A stretch of DNA of 64,000 nucleotides from Frigidibacter sp. SD6-1 (GCF_030143255.1 NZ_JARJNR010000002.1:124001-188000), one strand, 5' to 3'. Counted from the stretch's first letter, positions 16,328 through 27,521 are shown. Notes: generated from the sequence alone by a model not told the origin. Program-made: numbers and translations.

Positions 16328-16364
16328 AGTCCAGCCCCGGCACGACCTCCGCCGGGGCTGGACT
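16328..16364 (+). ncRNA. perfect 14-bp hairpin with CCTCC loop in the 3' UTR of the DUF1127 gene
   Basis: Arms AGTCCAGCCCCGGC (16328-16341) and GCCGGGGCTGGACT (16351-16364), loop ACGACCTCC. No T-run follows, so it is not a textbook terminator. The loop exposes CCUCC, an anti-Shine-Dalgarno sequence. In Rhodobacter sphaeroides the DUF1127 gene ccaF1 is followed by CcsR sRNAs, stem-loop RNAs with CCUCC-rich loops processed from its transcript. An equivalent small RNA here is inference. Confidence 0.45.
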
Positions 16365-16393
16365 TCGCCAGACGGCCGTGGAAATCTGAGCCC

Positions 16394-17014
16394 ATGCCGC
16401 ATGATCATCGCCATGACGAACCCCACAGCCTGCTGCCGTCCGACCCCGCGCTCAGGGTCAAGGCGCTGCAGACCATCCTTGTCCGCAAGGGGCTGGTCGA
16501 TCCGGCGGCGATGGAAGCCATCCTGGACACCTACGAGACAAAGGTCGGACCGCATCTTGGCGCAAAGGTCGTGGCGCGGGCCTGGGCGGACCCAGATTTC
16601 CGCGCCCGACTGCTGGCAGACGCCAACGCGGCGATGCTGGAACTTGGCATATCCGGCCGCCAGGGCGAACATGTGGTCGCGGTCGAGAACAGCGCGGACC
16701 AGCACAATATGGTCGTCTGTACGCTTTGCTCCTGTTATCCGTGGCCGCTTCTGGGCATCCCGCCCGCCTGGTACAAATCCGACGCCTACCGCAAGCGCGC
16801 GGTGCGCGAACCCCGCGCGGTTCTGGCCGACTTCGGCGTGACACTGCCCGAAGGCACCTCTGTCCGCGTCTGGGATTCGACCGCCGAGGTCCGCTATCTG
16901 GTGATACCCGCACGCCCCGCAGGCACCGAAGGCTGGGACGAGGAGCGCCTCGCCACCCTCGTCACCCGCGATTCGATGATCGGCACCGGCTTCCCCCGCG
17001 AGGCGGGCGCATGA
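16394..17014 (+). CDS. nthA: nitrile hydratase alpha subunit, cobalt type
   Basis: Catalytic alpha subunit of nitrile hydratase, which hydrates nitriles to amides. 206 aa, usual length. The metal claw [10 protein letters not shown] is at residues 108-117 (Cys109, Cys112, Ser113, Cys114); Thr at position 110 marks the non-corrinoid cobalt type (iron enzymes have Ser). [10 protein letters not shown] and [15 protein letters not shown] follow as in the family. The stop overlaps the beta-subunit start (ATGA). It is 77 bp downstream of the DUF1127 gene with only a hairpin between; the ribosome binding site is weak. Confidence 0.95.
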   Translation: MPHDHRHDEPHSLLPSDPALRVKALQTILVRKGLVDPAAMEAILDTYETKVGPHLGAKVVARAWADPDFRARLLADANAAMLELGISGRQGEHVVAVENSADQHNMVVCTLCSCYPWPLLGIPPAWYKSDAYRKRAVREPRAVLADFGVTLPEGTSVRVWDSTAEVRYLVIPARPAGTEGWDEERLATLVTRDSMIGTGFPREAGA

Positions 17015-17673
17015 CCCGCCCACACGACATGGGCGGTCAATCCGGCGGCCGGGTCATACCGGCGCCAGACGGCATTCCCGCCTATGACGCGCCCTGGCAC
17101 CGTACTGCCCTCGGCCTCACCCTCGCCGCAGGGGGCCTGGGCGGCTGGACCATAGACGAAAGCCGTGCCGCCCGCGAACGGCTCAAGGACTACCCGCGCT
17201 TCAGCTATTACGAGAAATGGATCGCCGCCCTTGCCGGGCTTCTCGTCGAAAAGGGCTTCGTGACCGAAGAGGAACTGGCGGCAGGCACCGCCGTTCAGGC
17301 ACCGCTTTCGCCCCGCGCCTTCATGATCGAGAAAGTCGCCCCCGCGCTCGCCCGCGGCACGCCCTACAGCCGCCCCGGCCCCGCGCCGCGCTTCGCCGTG
17401 GGCGACAGGGTCACCACCCGCCGCCCCGCCGCCAATGCTTTCGTCGGCCGAGGCCACACTCGACTCCCGGCCTATGCCGAGGGCAAGCCGGGCCGGGTGA
17501 TCCTGTCTCATGGCCCCCACGTCTTTCCCGACCGCAATGCCCATGGGCTGGGTGAGGCGCCCGAGCCGCTCTACACGATCCTCTTCCGCGCCGCCGACCT
17601 GTGGGAGGCGCCCGAAGATCCCGAGGACGAGGTGACGCTCGACCTCTGGGAAAGCTACCTTGTCCCGGCATGA
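17011..17673 (+). CDS. nthB: nitrile hydratase beta subunit
   Basis: Beta subunit (220 aa) that completes the active site of nitrile hydratase. The N-terminal HDMGGQ signature is at residues 5-10; the central [17 protein letters not shown] is the helical part and the C-terminal SH3-like domain runs from [11 protein letters not shown] to DLWESYL. The start overlaps the alpha stop and the stop overlaps the accessory-gene start, so the three are translationally coupled. Confidence 0.94.
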   Translation: MTRPHDMGGQSGGRVIPAPDGIPAYDAPWHRTALGLTLAAGGLGGWTIDESRAARERLKDYPRFSYYEKWIAALAGLLVEKGFVTEEELAAGTAVQAPLSPRAFMIEKVAPALARGTPYSRPGPAPRFAVGDRVTTRRPAANAFVGRGHTRLPAYAEGKPGRVILSHGPHVFPDRNAHGLGEAPEPLYTILFRAADLWEAPEDPEDEVTLDLWESYLVPA

Positions 17674-17987
17674 CCGCCCCTGCCCCCTCCTCTTTCACGG
17701 ACCCCTGGCAGGCCGAACTCTTTGCCCTGACCGTGGCGCTTTCGGATGCGGGTCAATTCAGCTGGCCCGCCTGGACCGAGGCCTTCGGCGCCACGCTCAG
17801 GCGCCACGGGGCAAACCGGATGCTCGACGGCGACGAGGATTATTTCGCCGCCTGGCTCGAAACCCTCGAAACGCTCCTCGCCACCTCCGGCGCCGCCCCC
17901 AGCGCCGAAACCGCGAAGGCCCGCGCCGCGTGGGAACAGGCCTATCGCACGACGCCGCACGGCCAGCCGGTGCAACCCGCTCTCTGA
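17670..17987 (+). CDS. nitrile hydratase accessory (cobalt-insertion) protein
   Basis: A 105 aa activator related to the beta-subunit N-terminus (P14K/NhlE type), which escorts the alpha subunit during cobalt insertion. Recognisable: FTDPWQAELFALTVALSDAG, FSWPAWTEAFGATLRR and YFAAWLETLETLLA. ATGA overlap with the beta gene. No amidase, cobalt transporter or aldoxime dehydratase gene is adjacent. A pair of palindromes separates it from the convergent meaB. Confidence 0.9.
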   Translation: MTAPAPSSFTDPWQAELFALTVALSDAGQFSWPAWTEAFGATLRRHGANRMLDGDEDYFAAWLETLETLLATSGAAPSAETAKARAAWEQAYRTTPHGQPVQPAL

Positions 17988-17995
17988 CCGCGCCG

Positions 17996-18050
17996 CCAAA
18001 ATCCTTCGCGAAGGATTTTGGCCAGAAATTTTTTCGCGAAAAAATTTTGG
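17996..18050. repeat. paired AT-centred palindromes (family 2)
   Basis: A perfect 26-bp palindrome (17996-18021, half-site CCAAAATCCTTCG) and a nearly perfect 29-base one (18022-18050) centred on TTCGCGAA, directly adjacent. They lie between convergent genes and could act as a bidirectional terminator. Confidence 0.75.
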
Positions 18051-18057
18051 CCCGGCC

Positions 18058-19035
18058 TCACCGCCGGTCCAGAAGGCCCAGCATCTCGCGCGCCGCGTCC
18101 GAGGGCGGGCGGCCCTTCTCAACCTCTCGCCCGAGCCGTTCCATCGCCTTGCGGCTGTCGGCATCTGCCGTCAGACGGGCGAGCAGGGCCTGCCGCACCT
18201 CCTCCTCGAACCAGTGGCGCGCCTGTTCGGCGCGGCGGGTGGCGAAGAGGCCCTTTGCCTTCCTCCAGCCCGTCAGCTCCTCCATCGCCGCCCAGGCAGG
18301 TTCAAGCCCCTGTTCCTCCAGCGCCGAAACCGTCATCGCCCTGGGATAGCCCTCCGGGTCCTGCGGGCGCTTGCGCAGAAGCTTCAGCGCACCGGCATAG
18401 TCGGCGCAGGTGCGGGTCGCCGCCGCCTTCAGATCGCCATCGGCCTTGTTGACGAGGATCAGGTCGGCCATCTCCATGATGCCGCGCTTCACACCCTGCA
18501 ACTCGTCGCCGCCCGCAGGCGCCAGCAGAAGGACGAACAGGTCGCACATCCCGGCCACCATCGTCTCGGACTGGCCCACGCCCACCGTCTCGATCAGCAC
18601 CACGTCGAACCCCGCCCCCTCGCACAGCGCCACCGCCTCGCGCGTCCGCCGCGCGACACCGCCCAGGTGGGTCTGGCTCGGCGAGGGGCGGATGAAGGCC
18701 AACGGGTCGCGCGACAGCCGCTCCATCCGCGTCTTGTCGCCCAGGATAGACCCACCCGACCGGGCCGAGGACGGATCGACCGCCAGCACCGCCACCTTCA
18801 GCCCCTTCGCGGTCAGGAAAGACCCGAAGGCCTCGATGAAGCTCGACTTGCCGACACCCGGCGTGCCCGAAAGACCGATGCGCAGCGCCTGCCGCCCCGC
18901 CGGTGCCAAACGGTCCAGCAGACGAAGCGCGGCTTCCCGGTGATCGGCCCGCCCGCTTTCCACAAGCGTGATCGCGCGCGCGAGCGCCCGGCGGTTGCCG
19001 GCCAGAATCCCGGTTGCAAGCTCTTCAGGCGTCAT
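18058..19035 (-). CDS. meaB: methylmalonyl-CoA mutase-associated GTPase MeaB
   Basis: G3E-type GTPase that chaperones adenosylcobalamin-dependent acyl-CoA mutases. 325 aa. P-loop [31 protein letters not shown] (switch region), ETVGVGQSE (switch II) and NKAD (base recognition) are all present. The start at 19035 is chosen for GGAGG four bases upstream; 14 in-frame codons precede it. The mutase itself is not in the window. Its use in the ethylmalonyl-CoA pathway is common in this family of bacteria. Confidence 0.95.
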   Translation of the reverse strand: MTPEELATGILAGNRRALARAITLVESGRADHREAALRLLDRLAPAGRQALRIGLSGTPGVGKSSFIEAFGSFLTAKGLKVAVLAVDPSSARSGGSILGDKTRMERLSRDPLAFIRPSPSQTHLGGVARRTREAVALCEGAGFDVVLIETVGVGQSETMVAGMCDLFVLLLAPAGGDELQGVKRGIMEMADLILVNKADGDLKAAATRTCADYAGALKLLRKRPQDPEGYPRAMTVSALEEQGLEPAWAAMEELTGWRKAKGLFATRRAEQARHWFEEEVRQALLARLTADADSRKAMERLGREVEKGRPPSDAAREMLGLLDRR

Positions 19036-19149
19036 GCGGCCTCCAGGTTCGGTTGGATGTCTCTTGCCCGCTTGCAAGACGCCTGTCCAGCCCGCGCGAT
19101 CTGGCCCGCCTCATCTGGCCAAGGCCGGGCGAAGCGGCGATAAGGCGGT

Positions 19150-21582
<2,433 letters not shown>

Positions 21583-21587
21583 TCCCC

Positions 21588-21645
21588 TTCAGTCTGGTCC
21601 AAATATCCTCGGGGAGCGCGAGGGGCAGACAGCCCCTCGCTCCCT
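21588..21645. repeat. GC-rich intergenic repeat (family 1)
   Basis: Core TCTGGTCCAAATATCCTCGG, then a 9-bp hairpin (GCGAGGGGC AGACA GCCCCTCGC, 21618-21640). It lies between the convergent hrpB and gnd genes. Confidence 0.7.
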
Positions 21646-21650
21646 CCCCC

Positions 21651-23060
21651 TCAGCCCGGCGCCAGCGCCCAGGGGCCATGGAAATCCGTGCCGGGACGGT
21701 CCGTGCGCTCGAACCCGTGCGCACCGAAGAAGTCGCGTTGCCCCTGGATCAGGTCCGCCGTGCCGCGCGCGCGGGTCAGCTGGTCGAAATAGGCCAGCGC
21801 CGCCGAAAGCGCCGGGGCGGCATGGCCGCCCATGGCGGCGGCGGCCACGGTGCGGCGCAGCGCGGGGATACCGTCCTTGAGGTGGCCGGCGAAGGCGGGC
21901 GAGAAGATCAGCTGGCCCTGTGGCAGACCCGTGCGGACGGCACTTGAGATGTCGTCGAGAAGCGCCGATCGGATGATGCAGCCCGCCCGCCAGATCCCGG
22001 CGATGCGGGCAAGGTCGAGCGACCAATCGAAATGGTCCGAGGCGGCGGCGAGCAGCGTCAGCCCCTGGTCATAGGCCACGATCTTCGCGGCGAGGAGCGC
22101 GCGGGCCAGATCGTCCGCCGCAGGCGGCGCCACTGCGACGGCCGGCGGGAAAAGCGCCTGTCCTGCCGCCCGGCGCGCGCCGTCCGACGACAGGCTGCGG
22201 GCGGCGACGGCGGCATCGACGGTGGTAAGGGAAAGGCCGAGCTTCAAGGCCTCGATCAGCGTCCAGCGCCCGGTGCCCTTCTGCCCCGCCCGGTCGGCGA
22301 TGACCGAAACCATGGGCTGGCCGGTTTCCGGATCGGTCGCGGCCAGCACCTTAGCGGTGATCTCGACCAGGTAGGATTTCAGCGGCCCCTCGTCCCAAAC
22401 GGCGAAAAGCCCTGCCGCCTCCGCAGGCGCCATCCCCGCGCCGTCGCGCAAAAGGCCCCAGATCTCGGCGATCATCTGCATGTCGCCATATTCGATGCCG
22501 TTATGGACGGTCTTGACGAAATGACCCGCCCCGTCGGGACCAAGATGCGCGGCGCAGGGCGCACCCTGATAGCGCGCGGCGATGGCTTCGACGATGTCGC
22601 GGACGCGTTCATAGGTCGCGGCCGGGCCGCCGACCATGATCGAGGGCCCGTGGCGCGCACCCTCCTCGCCGCCGGAAACTCCCATGCCGAAGAAGCGGAT
22701 GCCTTTCGCGGCCAGTTCCGCCTCGCGCCTTCGGGTATCGTTGAAATCGGCATTGCCGCCGTCGATCAGCAGGTCGTCCCGTGCGAGATGCGGCAGAAGC
22801 GAGCCGATCACCTGATCGACCGGATCGCCCGCATTGACCATGATCAGGATCGCGCGCGGCCGGTCCAGCGCCGCGACCAAGCCCGCCGGATCGTCATGGC
22901 CCGAAAGCCGCGCGCCCCACGCGCCCGCCGCGGCGAGAAACTCCCGCGTGACGGCGGCGGTGCGGTTGTGGACGGCGACGGGAAAGCCCTTCTCGGCGAT
23001 ATTGAGCGCCAGAGCCGCGCCCATCGTGCCAAGCCCGACCAGCCCGATGCGTGCCGCCAT
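21651..23060 (-). CDS. gnd: 6-phosphogluconate dehydrogenase, decarboxylating
   Basis: Converts 6-phosphogluconate to ribulose 5-phosphate with NADP(H), the oxidative branch of the pentose phosphate pathway. 469 aa, typical of the long form. N-terminal Rossmann GLGTMGAALALNIAEKGF, GGNADFNDTRRRE, SGGEEGARHGPSIMVGG, KTVHNGIEYGDMQMIAE and DYFGAHG-type ending (DFFGAHGFERTD). The start at 23060 has GGAGGGG upstream; 17 further in-frame codons are unlikely. Confidence 0.96.
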   Translation of the reverse strand: MAARIGLVGLGTMGAALALNIAEKGFPVAVHNRTAAVTREFLAAAGAWGARLSGHDDPAGLVAALDRPRAILIMVNAGDPVDQVIGSLLPHLARDDLLIDGGNADFNDTRRREAELAAKGIRFFGMGVSGGEEGARHGPSIMVGGPAATYERVRDIVEAIAARYQGAPCAAHLGPDGAGHFVKTVHNGIEYGDMQMIAEIWGLLRDGAGMAPAEAAGLFAVWDEGPLKSYLVEITAKVLAATDPETGQPMVSVIADRAGQKGTGRWTLIEALKLGLSLTTVDAAVAARSLSSDGARRAAGQALFPPAVAVAPPAADDLARALLAAKIVAYDQGLTLLAAASDHFDWSLDLARIAGIWRAGCIIRSALLDDISSAVRTGLPQGQLIFSPAFAGHLKDGIPALRRTVAAAAMGGHAAPALSAALAYFDQLTRARGTADLIQGQRDFFGAHGFERTDRPGTDFHGPWALAPG

Positions 23061-23120
23061 CTGCCCCTCCTGCGCTGTCGCATTGATAAGACAGATGTTA
23101 GCGCCCGACAACCGGACTGC

Positions 23121-23788
23121 TCAGCGCTTGTGAATCACCGCGACCTGATCCTTGCGCTTGCGATCGTACCTGACCTGGAAGAGGAAGCAGCCGGAAATTT
23201 CCGGGGCAAGGGCGTTGAAGGCCGCTTCCGTCGCGGCATCGCCATGGCGGAAGCTGCGGGTCTCGGAGAAGCTGCGAAAAAGGTCGGCCGTCTTGGTGAT
23301 CCCCTCCCGCTCGTAGGGCGGGGGCTGCCAGCGCAGGTCCTCGATGATGTATAGCCCGCCCGACTTCAGGATCGGGAAGAGTTCGAGGAAACCGGACTGC
23401 TGGTGGTGCGAGGCGTGGCTCGCATCGTCGATGATGATGTCAAGCGCGCCGAGTTGGCCGCCACCGCCGCGATATTCTCCCGCGCGTCCATGTCGCAGCG
23501 GTAAAAGCTGAAGCGGTCATCCGCGAACCAGCCGAAATCCGAAACGTCGAGGCCGTGGATATGGGCCTTCGGAAAATATTCCAGCCACATCCTGACCGAC
23601 GGCAGGTCGGTGGTCTTGCGGTCGGCGCTTTCGCCATGTTCCGGCCCGCCGATCTGCAGACCCATTTCCAGAAAGCGGATCGACCGGTCGCGGAACGGGC
23701 GGAAGAGCATCTCGTAAAGCTCGGTATAGCGATGCTTGGTCGAGCCCTTGTCAGAGCCGTAGCGGTCGGCGAGGTCGGTCAGGTTCAT
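23121..23788 (-). pseudogene. class I SAM-dependent methyltransferase, frameshifted
   Basis: The N-terminal part runs from 23788 (NLTDLADRYGSDKG, RFLEMGLQIGGPEHG, HIHGLDVSDFGWF) to about 23460; the remainder continues in another frame with IIIDDASHASHHQQSGF, GGLYIIEDLRWQPPPYE and a stop at 23121. The 668-base span is one base short of a multiple of three. The shift falls in the GC-rich stretch near 23453-23470, where one missing G on the coding strand (GTGGCGG for GTGGGCGG) would restore one open protein of about 222 aa. Both halves look well preserved, so a recent mutation or a sequencing error is equally possible. It follows the DUF1993 gene by 4 bp. Confidence 0.75.
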
Positions 23789-23792
23789 GCGC

Positions 23793-24290
23793 TCAGGCTC
23801 CCAGGAAATCAGCCTTGCCGAGGTCCACGCCATTGTGGCGCAGAAGGGCATAGGCCGTGGTCATGTGGAAATAGAAGTTCGGCAGGATCCACTGGCGGAT
23901 ATAGGCGTCGCCGGTGAAGGTCAGTTCGCGCGGACCGGCCTTGAAGGAAACCGTGCGCGTCTCGGCTCCCGCCAGATCGGCCGGGGTCAGCGCTTTCAGC
24001 TGCGCCACGGTCGAGGCGATGCGGGCCCTGAGATCGGCGAAGCTCGTCTCGGTATCGGCGACCGGGGCCGGTTCCTCGCCCTTCAGGCGCGCGATGGCGC
24101 GGCGGGCCTGATCGCAGGCGATCTGGATCTGGCGGGTGAAGGGGAACATGTCGGGATAAAGCCGCGCCGTCAGAAGCGCGGCGGGGTCGATCTTCTTCGT
24201 CGTGCAATGCGCCTCGGCCTTGTCGAGGATCTTCGACAAGGCCGTCAGCCCATGGGCAAGCGGCGGCGCGAAATTGTCATAGAGAGACAT
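23793..24290 (-). CDS. DUF1993 family protein
   Basis: A 165 aa helical protein of the DUF1993 family: SLYDNFAPPLAHGLTALSKIL at the N-terminus, ARLYPDMFPFTRQIQIACDQARRA in the middle and PNFYFHMTTAYALLRHNGV near the end. The family is DinB-like in fold and of unknown function. It probably forms an operon with the downstream methyltransferase. Confidence 0.88.
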   Translation of the reverse strand: MSLYDNFAPPLAHGLTALSKILDKAEAHCTTKKIDPAALLTARLYPDMFPFTRQIQIACDQARRAIARLKGEEPAPVADTETSFADLRARIASTVAQLKALTPADLAGAETRTVSFKAGPRELTFTGDAYIRQWILPNFYFHMTTAYALLRHNGVDLGKADFLGA

Positions 24291-24369
24291 GATGGGTTCC
24301 CCTGTCGGCCCGGCGGAATGCCTGGCGCGGAGGCAAGGCTAGCGCCTCGCCCCGGCGAACGGAAGGGCC

Positions 24370-24939
24370 TCATGCCGCCGTGACCGCCGCGTCGTCCAGA
24401 CGTGCGGCAATGGCCGCGGTCGGCAGCACCTCGGCGAAATCGGCGCCGAGGATGGTGAGCGTCACGTCAAGCACCGTCGCCGCATCGATCCGGCTGCCGT
24501 CGGCGCGCGGCAGATCGAAGCCCATGAGCGCATCCGACGCGAGCAGAACCGGATAGCCGAGGTCCGAGGCCCAACGCGTGGTCGAGGTCACGCAGAAAGC
24601 CGCGACCGCGCCGCACAGGACGATCCGGTCGATGCCCCGCGCCCTGAGAAGCGCGTCGAGCCCGGTCCCCGCGAAGGCCGACGAGCCGGATTTGGTGATC
24701 ACCACCTCCCCCGCCACCGGCGCCGCCTCGGGGATGACTTCGGCCGAGCGCAGACCCGCCGAGAAAGGCGTGCCGGGCTGATCGTGATGGACATGAACGA
24801 TGGGCAGCCCGCGCGCCCGGAACAGCGCCAGCAGCGCCGCCACCCGCGCGGGCGCCTGCGGGTTCACATGCTCCCGCCCCGCCGCGATCCGCTCGATCAT
24901 CCCCATCTGCATGTCGATGATCAGAAGGGCTGTGGTCAT
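24370..24939 (-). CDS. isochorismatase-family cysteine hydrolase
   Basis: A 189 aa hydrolase. The catalytic triad is visible: Asp9 in LLIIDMQ, Lys near residue 83 in VVITKSGSSAF, and Cys near 117 in AAFCVTSTTR. The cis-peptide Val-Ala-Ala region precedes the Cys. Substrate unknown: nicotinamidase-like or N-carbamoyl amidase-like. It is 84 bp downstream of argF in the same direction, with a large hairpin between, so it is likely a separate unit. Confidence 0.88.
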   Translation of the reverse strand: MTTALLIIDMQMGMIERIAAGREHVNPQAPARVAALLALFRARGLPIVHVHHDQPGTPFSAGLRSAEVIPEAAPVAGEVVITKSGSSAFAGTGLDALLRARGIDRIVLCGAVAAFCVTSTTRWASDLGYPVLLASDALMGFDLPRADGSRIDAATVLDVTLTILGADFAEVLPTAAIAARLDDAAVTAA

Positions 24940-24972
24940 CCCGGATCTCCTTTCAAGGGCCGCTCTTCGGTC

Positions 24973-25012
24973 CCTGCCGGTCCCTCATCGCTTGCGACGA
25001 GCGTCCGGCAGG
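24973..25012 (-). terminator. long hairpin downstream of argF
   Basis: Outer stem CCTGCCGG / CCGGCAGG (24973-24980 with 25005-25012) and an inner stem of about 8 bp closing CTCGTCGC-AA-GCGATGAG on the minus strand. It begins 11 bp past the argF stop. There is no T-run, so termination is likely but not certain. Confidence 0.5.
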
Positions 25013-25023
25013 ACGACGAGGAG

Positions 25024-25950
25024 CTATACCCCGAGACAATAGCGCAGAATAGCCTTCTGCGCGTGCAGGCGATTTTCGCTTTCATCGAAGATGACCGATT
25101 GCGGGCCGTCCATCACCGCGCTGCTCGCCTCCTCGTTCCTGTGCGCGGGCAGGCAGTGCATGAAGAGCGCGTCGGGCTTGCCCTGGCCCATCATCTCCTC
25201 GTTCACCTGATAGGGCCGCAGCTGGTTGTGGCGGCGTTCGCGGGCGCTTTCGGGGTCATGCATCGAGACCCAGGTGTCGGTGACGATCGCGTCGGCGCCC
25301 TTGGCGGCCTTCAGCGGATCGCGCTCGATCAGGACGGTCGAGCCTTTGGAACGGGCGAACTCGACCGCGCGCGGGTTGGGGTCGAGGGTTTCGGGGCCGG
25401 TGAAGGTCAGGTCGAAGCCGAACTGGCCCGCCGCATGCAGCCAGGAGGTGCAGACATTGTTGCCGTCGCCCGACCAGACGAACTTGCGACCTTTGACCGG
25501 GCCGCGATGTTCCTCGTAGGTGACGATGTCGGCCATGATCTGGCAGGGGTGCGACGTGTCGGTCAGGCCGTTGATCACCGGCACGGTCGCATGCTCGGCC
25601 ATCTCGATCAGCGTCGCCTCCTCGAAGGTGCGCAGCATGATGAGATCGACGTAGCGGGAGAGGACGCGGGCAGTGTCGGCGATGGACTCGCCATGGCCGA
25701 GCTGCATGTCCTTCCCGGAGAGGACCATGACCTCGCCGCCCATCTGGCGGGCACCGACGTCGAAGGAAATGCGGGTCCGGGTCGAGGGTTTCTCGAAGAT
25801 GAGGGCGATCATGCGGCCCGCGAGCGGCTGGTCGGCGTCGGGCGCGCCCTTGGGCTTGCCATGGCGCGCGTCCTTCATGGCGCGGGCTTGCGCGATCATT
25901 GCATGAAGGTCGGCGGCGGGCGTGGTGTGGAGGTCGAGGAAATGGGTCAT
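25024..25950 (-). CDS. argF: ornithine carbamoyltransferase
   Basis: Makes citrulline from ornithine and carbamoyl phosphate in arginine synthesis. 308 aa. The carbamoyl-phosphate motif [13 protein letters not shown], and the ornithine/catalytic FMHCLPAHR are all present. It lies 108 bp downstream of argD in the same direction with a family 1 repeat between them; the argD-argF order is common in this family. Confidence 0.97.
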   Translation of the reverse strand: MTHFLDLHTTPAADLHAMIAQARAMKDARHGKPKGAPDADQPLAGRMIALIFEKPSTRTRISFDVGARQMGGEVMVLSGKDMQLGHGESIADTARVLSRYVDLIMLRTFEEATLIEMAEHATVPVINGLTDTSHPCQIMADIVTYEEHRGPVKGRKFVWSGDGNNVCTSWLHAAGQFGFDLTFTGPETLDPNPRAVEFARSKGSTVLIERDPLKAAKGADAIVTDTWVSMHDPESARERRHNQLRPYQVNEEMMGQGKPDALFMHCLPAHRNEEASSAVMDGPQSVIFDESENRLHAQKAILRYCLGV

Positions 25951-25988
25951 CTTGGCCTTTCCGGGCGAAGGTTTCCGGGGCGGAAGTC

Positions 25989-26040
25989 GGGGGGCTGTCT
26001 GCCCCCCGGACCCCCCGAGGATATTTGGAAACGAAAGAGC
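25989..26040. repeat. GC-rich intergenic repeat (family 1), reverse orientation
   Basis: Hairpin GGGGGGC TGTCT GCCCCCC (25989-26007), then CCGAGGATATTTGGAAACG. It sits between argD and argF inside the presumed operon, so it either permits read-through or makes argF expression lower than argD. Confidence 0.7.
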
Positions 26041-26058
26041 GGGAAGCGGCGGATCATC

Positions 26059-27234
26059 TCAGGCCGCCTGTCGGAGCGAGAGGGCGGCCGCGTCGAGGCG
26101 GCGGGTGGCCTCGGCGAGGTCAGCGTCGCTGATCGTGAGTGGCGGCAGCAGGCGGACGGTAGTGTCGGCCGCCGCGACGGTCAGGACATGGGCGGCGTAT
26201 CCGGCCTTGACCAGATCGGCGGGCGCGATCTTGCATCTGAGGCCGAGCATCAGGCCCTGGCCCCGGACGCTTTCGAAAATGCCCGGATGGGCGGCGACGA
26301 GCGCCTCCAGCCCCTGGCGGAAGAGGGCGGCCTTGCGGTTCACGTCGGCTAGGAAGGCGGGATCGGCGATGATCTCGGTGACCTTGGCGCCGACCGCGCA
26401 GGCCAAGGGGTTGCCGCCATAGGTGGAGCCATGGGTGCCCGCCACCATGCCGGAGGCCGCCCTTTCGGTCGCGAGCACCGCGCCCAAGGGGAAGCCGCCG
26501 CCGATGCCCTTGGCCACCATCATGATATCCGGTGTGATGCCCGCCCATTCATGGGCGAAGAGGCGCCCGGTGCGGCCCATGCCCGATTGCACCTCGTCGA
26601 GGATGAGAAGCGCGCCGGTCTGATCGCAGAGCTGGCGGATCAGCTTCAGGTCGGCGTCGGGCAGCGGCCGGATGCCGCCCTCGCCCTGGATCGGTTCCAG
26701 CATGACCGCGCAGGTCCTGTCCGAGATCGCTGCCCGGAGCGCTGCCATGTCGCCCCAGGGCAGCTGGCGGAAACCCGGCATCAGCGGCCCGAAGCCCTTG
26801 ACCATCTTTTCCGACCCGGCGGCCGCGATTGCGCCGGTCGAGCGGCCATGGAAGGCGCCTTCGAAGGTCAGGATCTCTTCGCGGGGTTCGCCTTTGTCAT
26901 ACCAGTATTTCCGCGCCATCTTGATGGCGAGTTCCGCCGTCTCGGTCCCGGAATTGGTAATGAAGGCGGTGTCGGCGAAGGTGTGGGCCGTCAGGAGGTC
27001 TGCCAGCCGCTTCTGCTCAGGGATCTCGTAGACGTTCGACACATGCCAGACCTTGCCCGCCTGTTCGGTAAGAGCGGCAATCAGCGCCGGATGAGCATGG
27101 CCAAGCGCATTGACCGCGATCCCCGAGGCGAGGTCGAGATAGCGCGTGCCATCGGTGGCGATGAGCCAGCTTCCCTCGCCCCGTTCGAAGGCCAGGGGCG
27201 CGCGGTTGTAGGTGGGCAGGACGGAAGGGATCAT
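26059..27234 (-). CDS. argD: acetylornithine aminotransferase (class III PLP enzyme)
   Basis: Transaminates N-acetylglutamate semialdehyde to N-acetylornithine. 391 aa. The PLP lysine is in MMVAKGIGGGFPLGAVLAT; other signatures are FITNSGTETAELAIKMARK, GAFHGRSTGAIAA and LILDEVQSGMGRTG. GGAG lies six bases before the ATG. Upstream is a short Arg-rich ORF on the same strand (27343-27399) that may be a leader peptide, and also a TTGACT (27287-27282) that could be an internal promoter -35. Confidence 0.95.
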   Translation of the reverse strand: MIPSVLPTYNRAPLAFERGEGSWLIATDGTRYLDLASGIAVNALGHAHPALIAALTEQAGKVWHVSNVYEIPEQKRLADLLTAHTFADTAFITNSGTETAELAIKMARKYWYDKGEPREEILTFEGAFHGRSTGAIAAAGSEKMVKGFGPLMPGFRQLPWGDMAALRAAISDRTCAVMLEPIQGEGGIRPLPDADLKLIRQLCDQTGALLILDEVQSGMGRTGRLFAHEWAGITPDIMMVAKGIGGGFPLGAVLATERAASGMVAGTHGSTYGGNPLACAVGAKVTEIIADPAFLADVNRKAALFRQGLEALVAAHPGIFESVRGQGLMLGLRCKIAPADLVKAGYAAHVLTVAAADTTVRLLPPLTISDADLAEATRRLDAAALSLRQAA

Positions 27235-27342
27235 GGAAATCTCCGGCTCGATGGGCGATGCGTGCCAAAGGGGCGACCTTAAGTCAACGCGGGGATCGGA
27301 TTTCGGGGTGGCAAGTGGCTGGAAGCCACGGGCGAGCGGACG

Positions 27343-27399
27343 TCAGGCGCGGAGGCGACGGCGTCGGGGACGGGCAATAGGGGCGGTCCGGGTGCTCAT
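27343..27399 (-). CDS. arginine-rich short ORF upstream of argD, possible leader peptide
   Basis: 18 codons encoding MSTRTAPIARPRRRRLRA, seven Arg of 18 with four in a row. It is in the same direction as argD and ends 108 bp before it. A promoter-like TGGACA-17-TATGGG would start transcription on or next to its ATG, making it leaderless. A GTGGCT-TCC-AGCCAC hairpin (about 27316-27330), with a competing GCCAC copy just downstream, follows the stop. There is no classical terminator with a T-run, so the mechanism is open. Confidence 0.45.
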   Translation of the reverse strand: MSTRTAPIARPRRRRLRA

Positions 27400-27405
27400 G
27401 CGCGA

Positions 27406-27434
27406 CCCATAGCGCCGATGGCCCAGCCTGTCCA
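27406..27434 (-). promoter_or_regulatory. candidate promoter upstream of the Arg-rich ORF
   Basis: Minus strand TGGACA (27434-27429), 17-base spacer, TATGGG (27411-27406). The expected transcript start falls about 7 bases downstream, at 27399, the A of the short ORF's ATG. Confidence 0.4.
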
Positions 27435-27521
27435 TCGGGAAAACGGCGCGGCAAGGCGCGGCCTCCGCGCGGCCGAGCGCCGGGCCGGCGCGAGAAGCGC
27501 GCACGCTCCGCCCCTCGGCCC

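Noticed and set aside
27241-27287. TTGACT as sole argD promoter
   Set aside because: No good -10 hexamer at 16-18 bases (CACGCA); kept only as a rival to the leader-peptide model.
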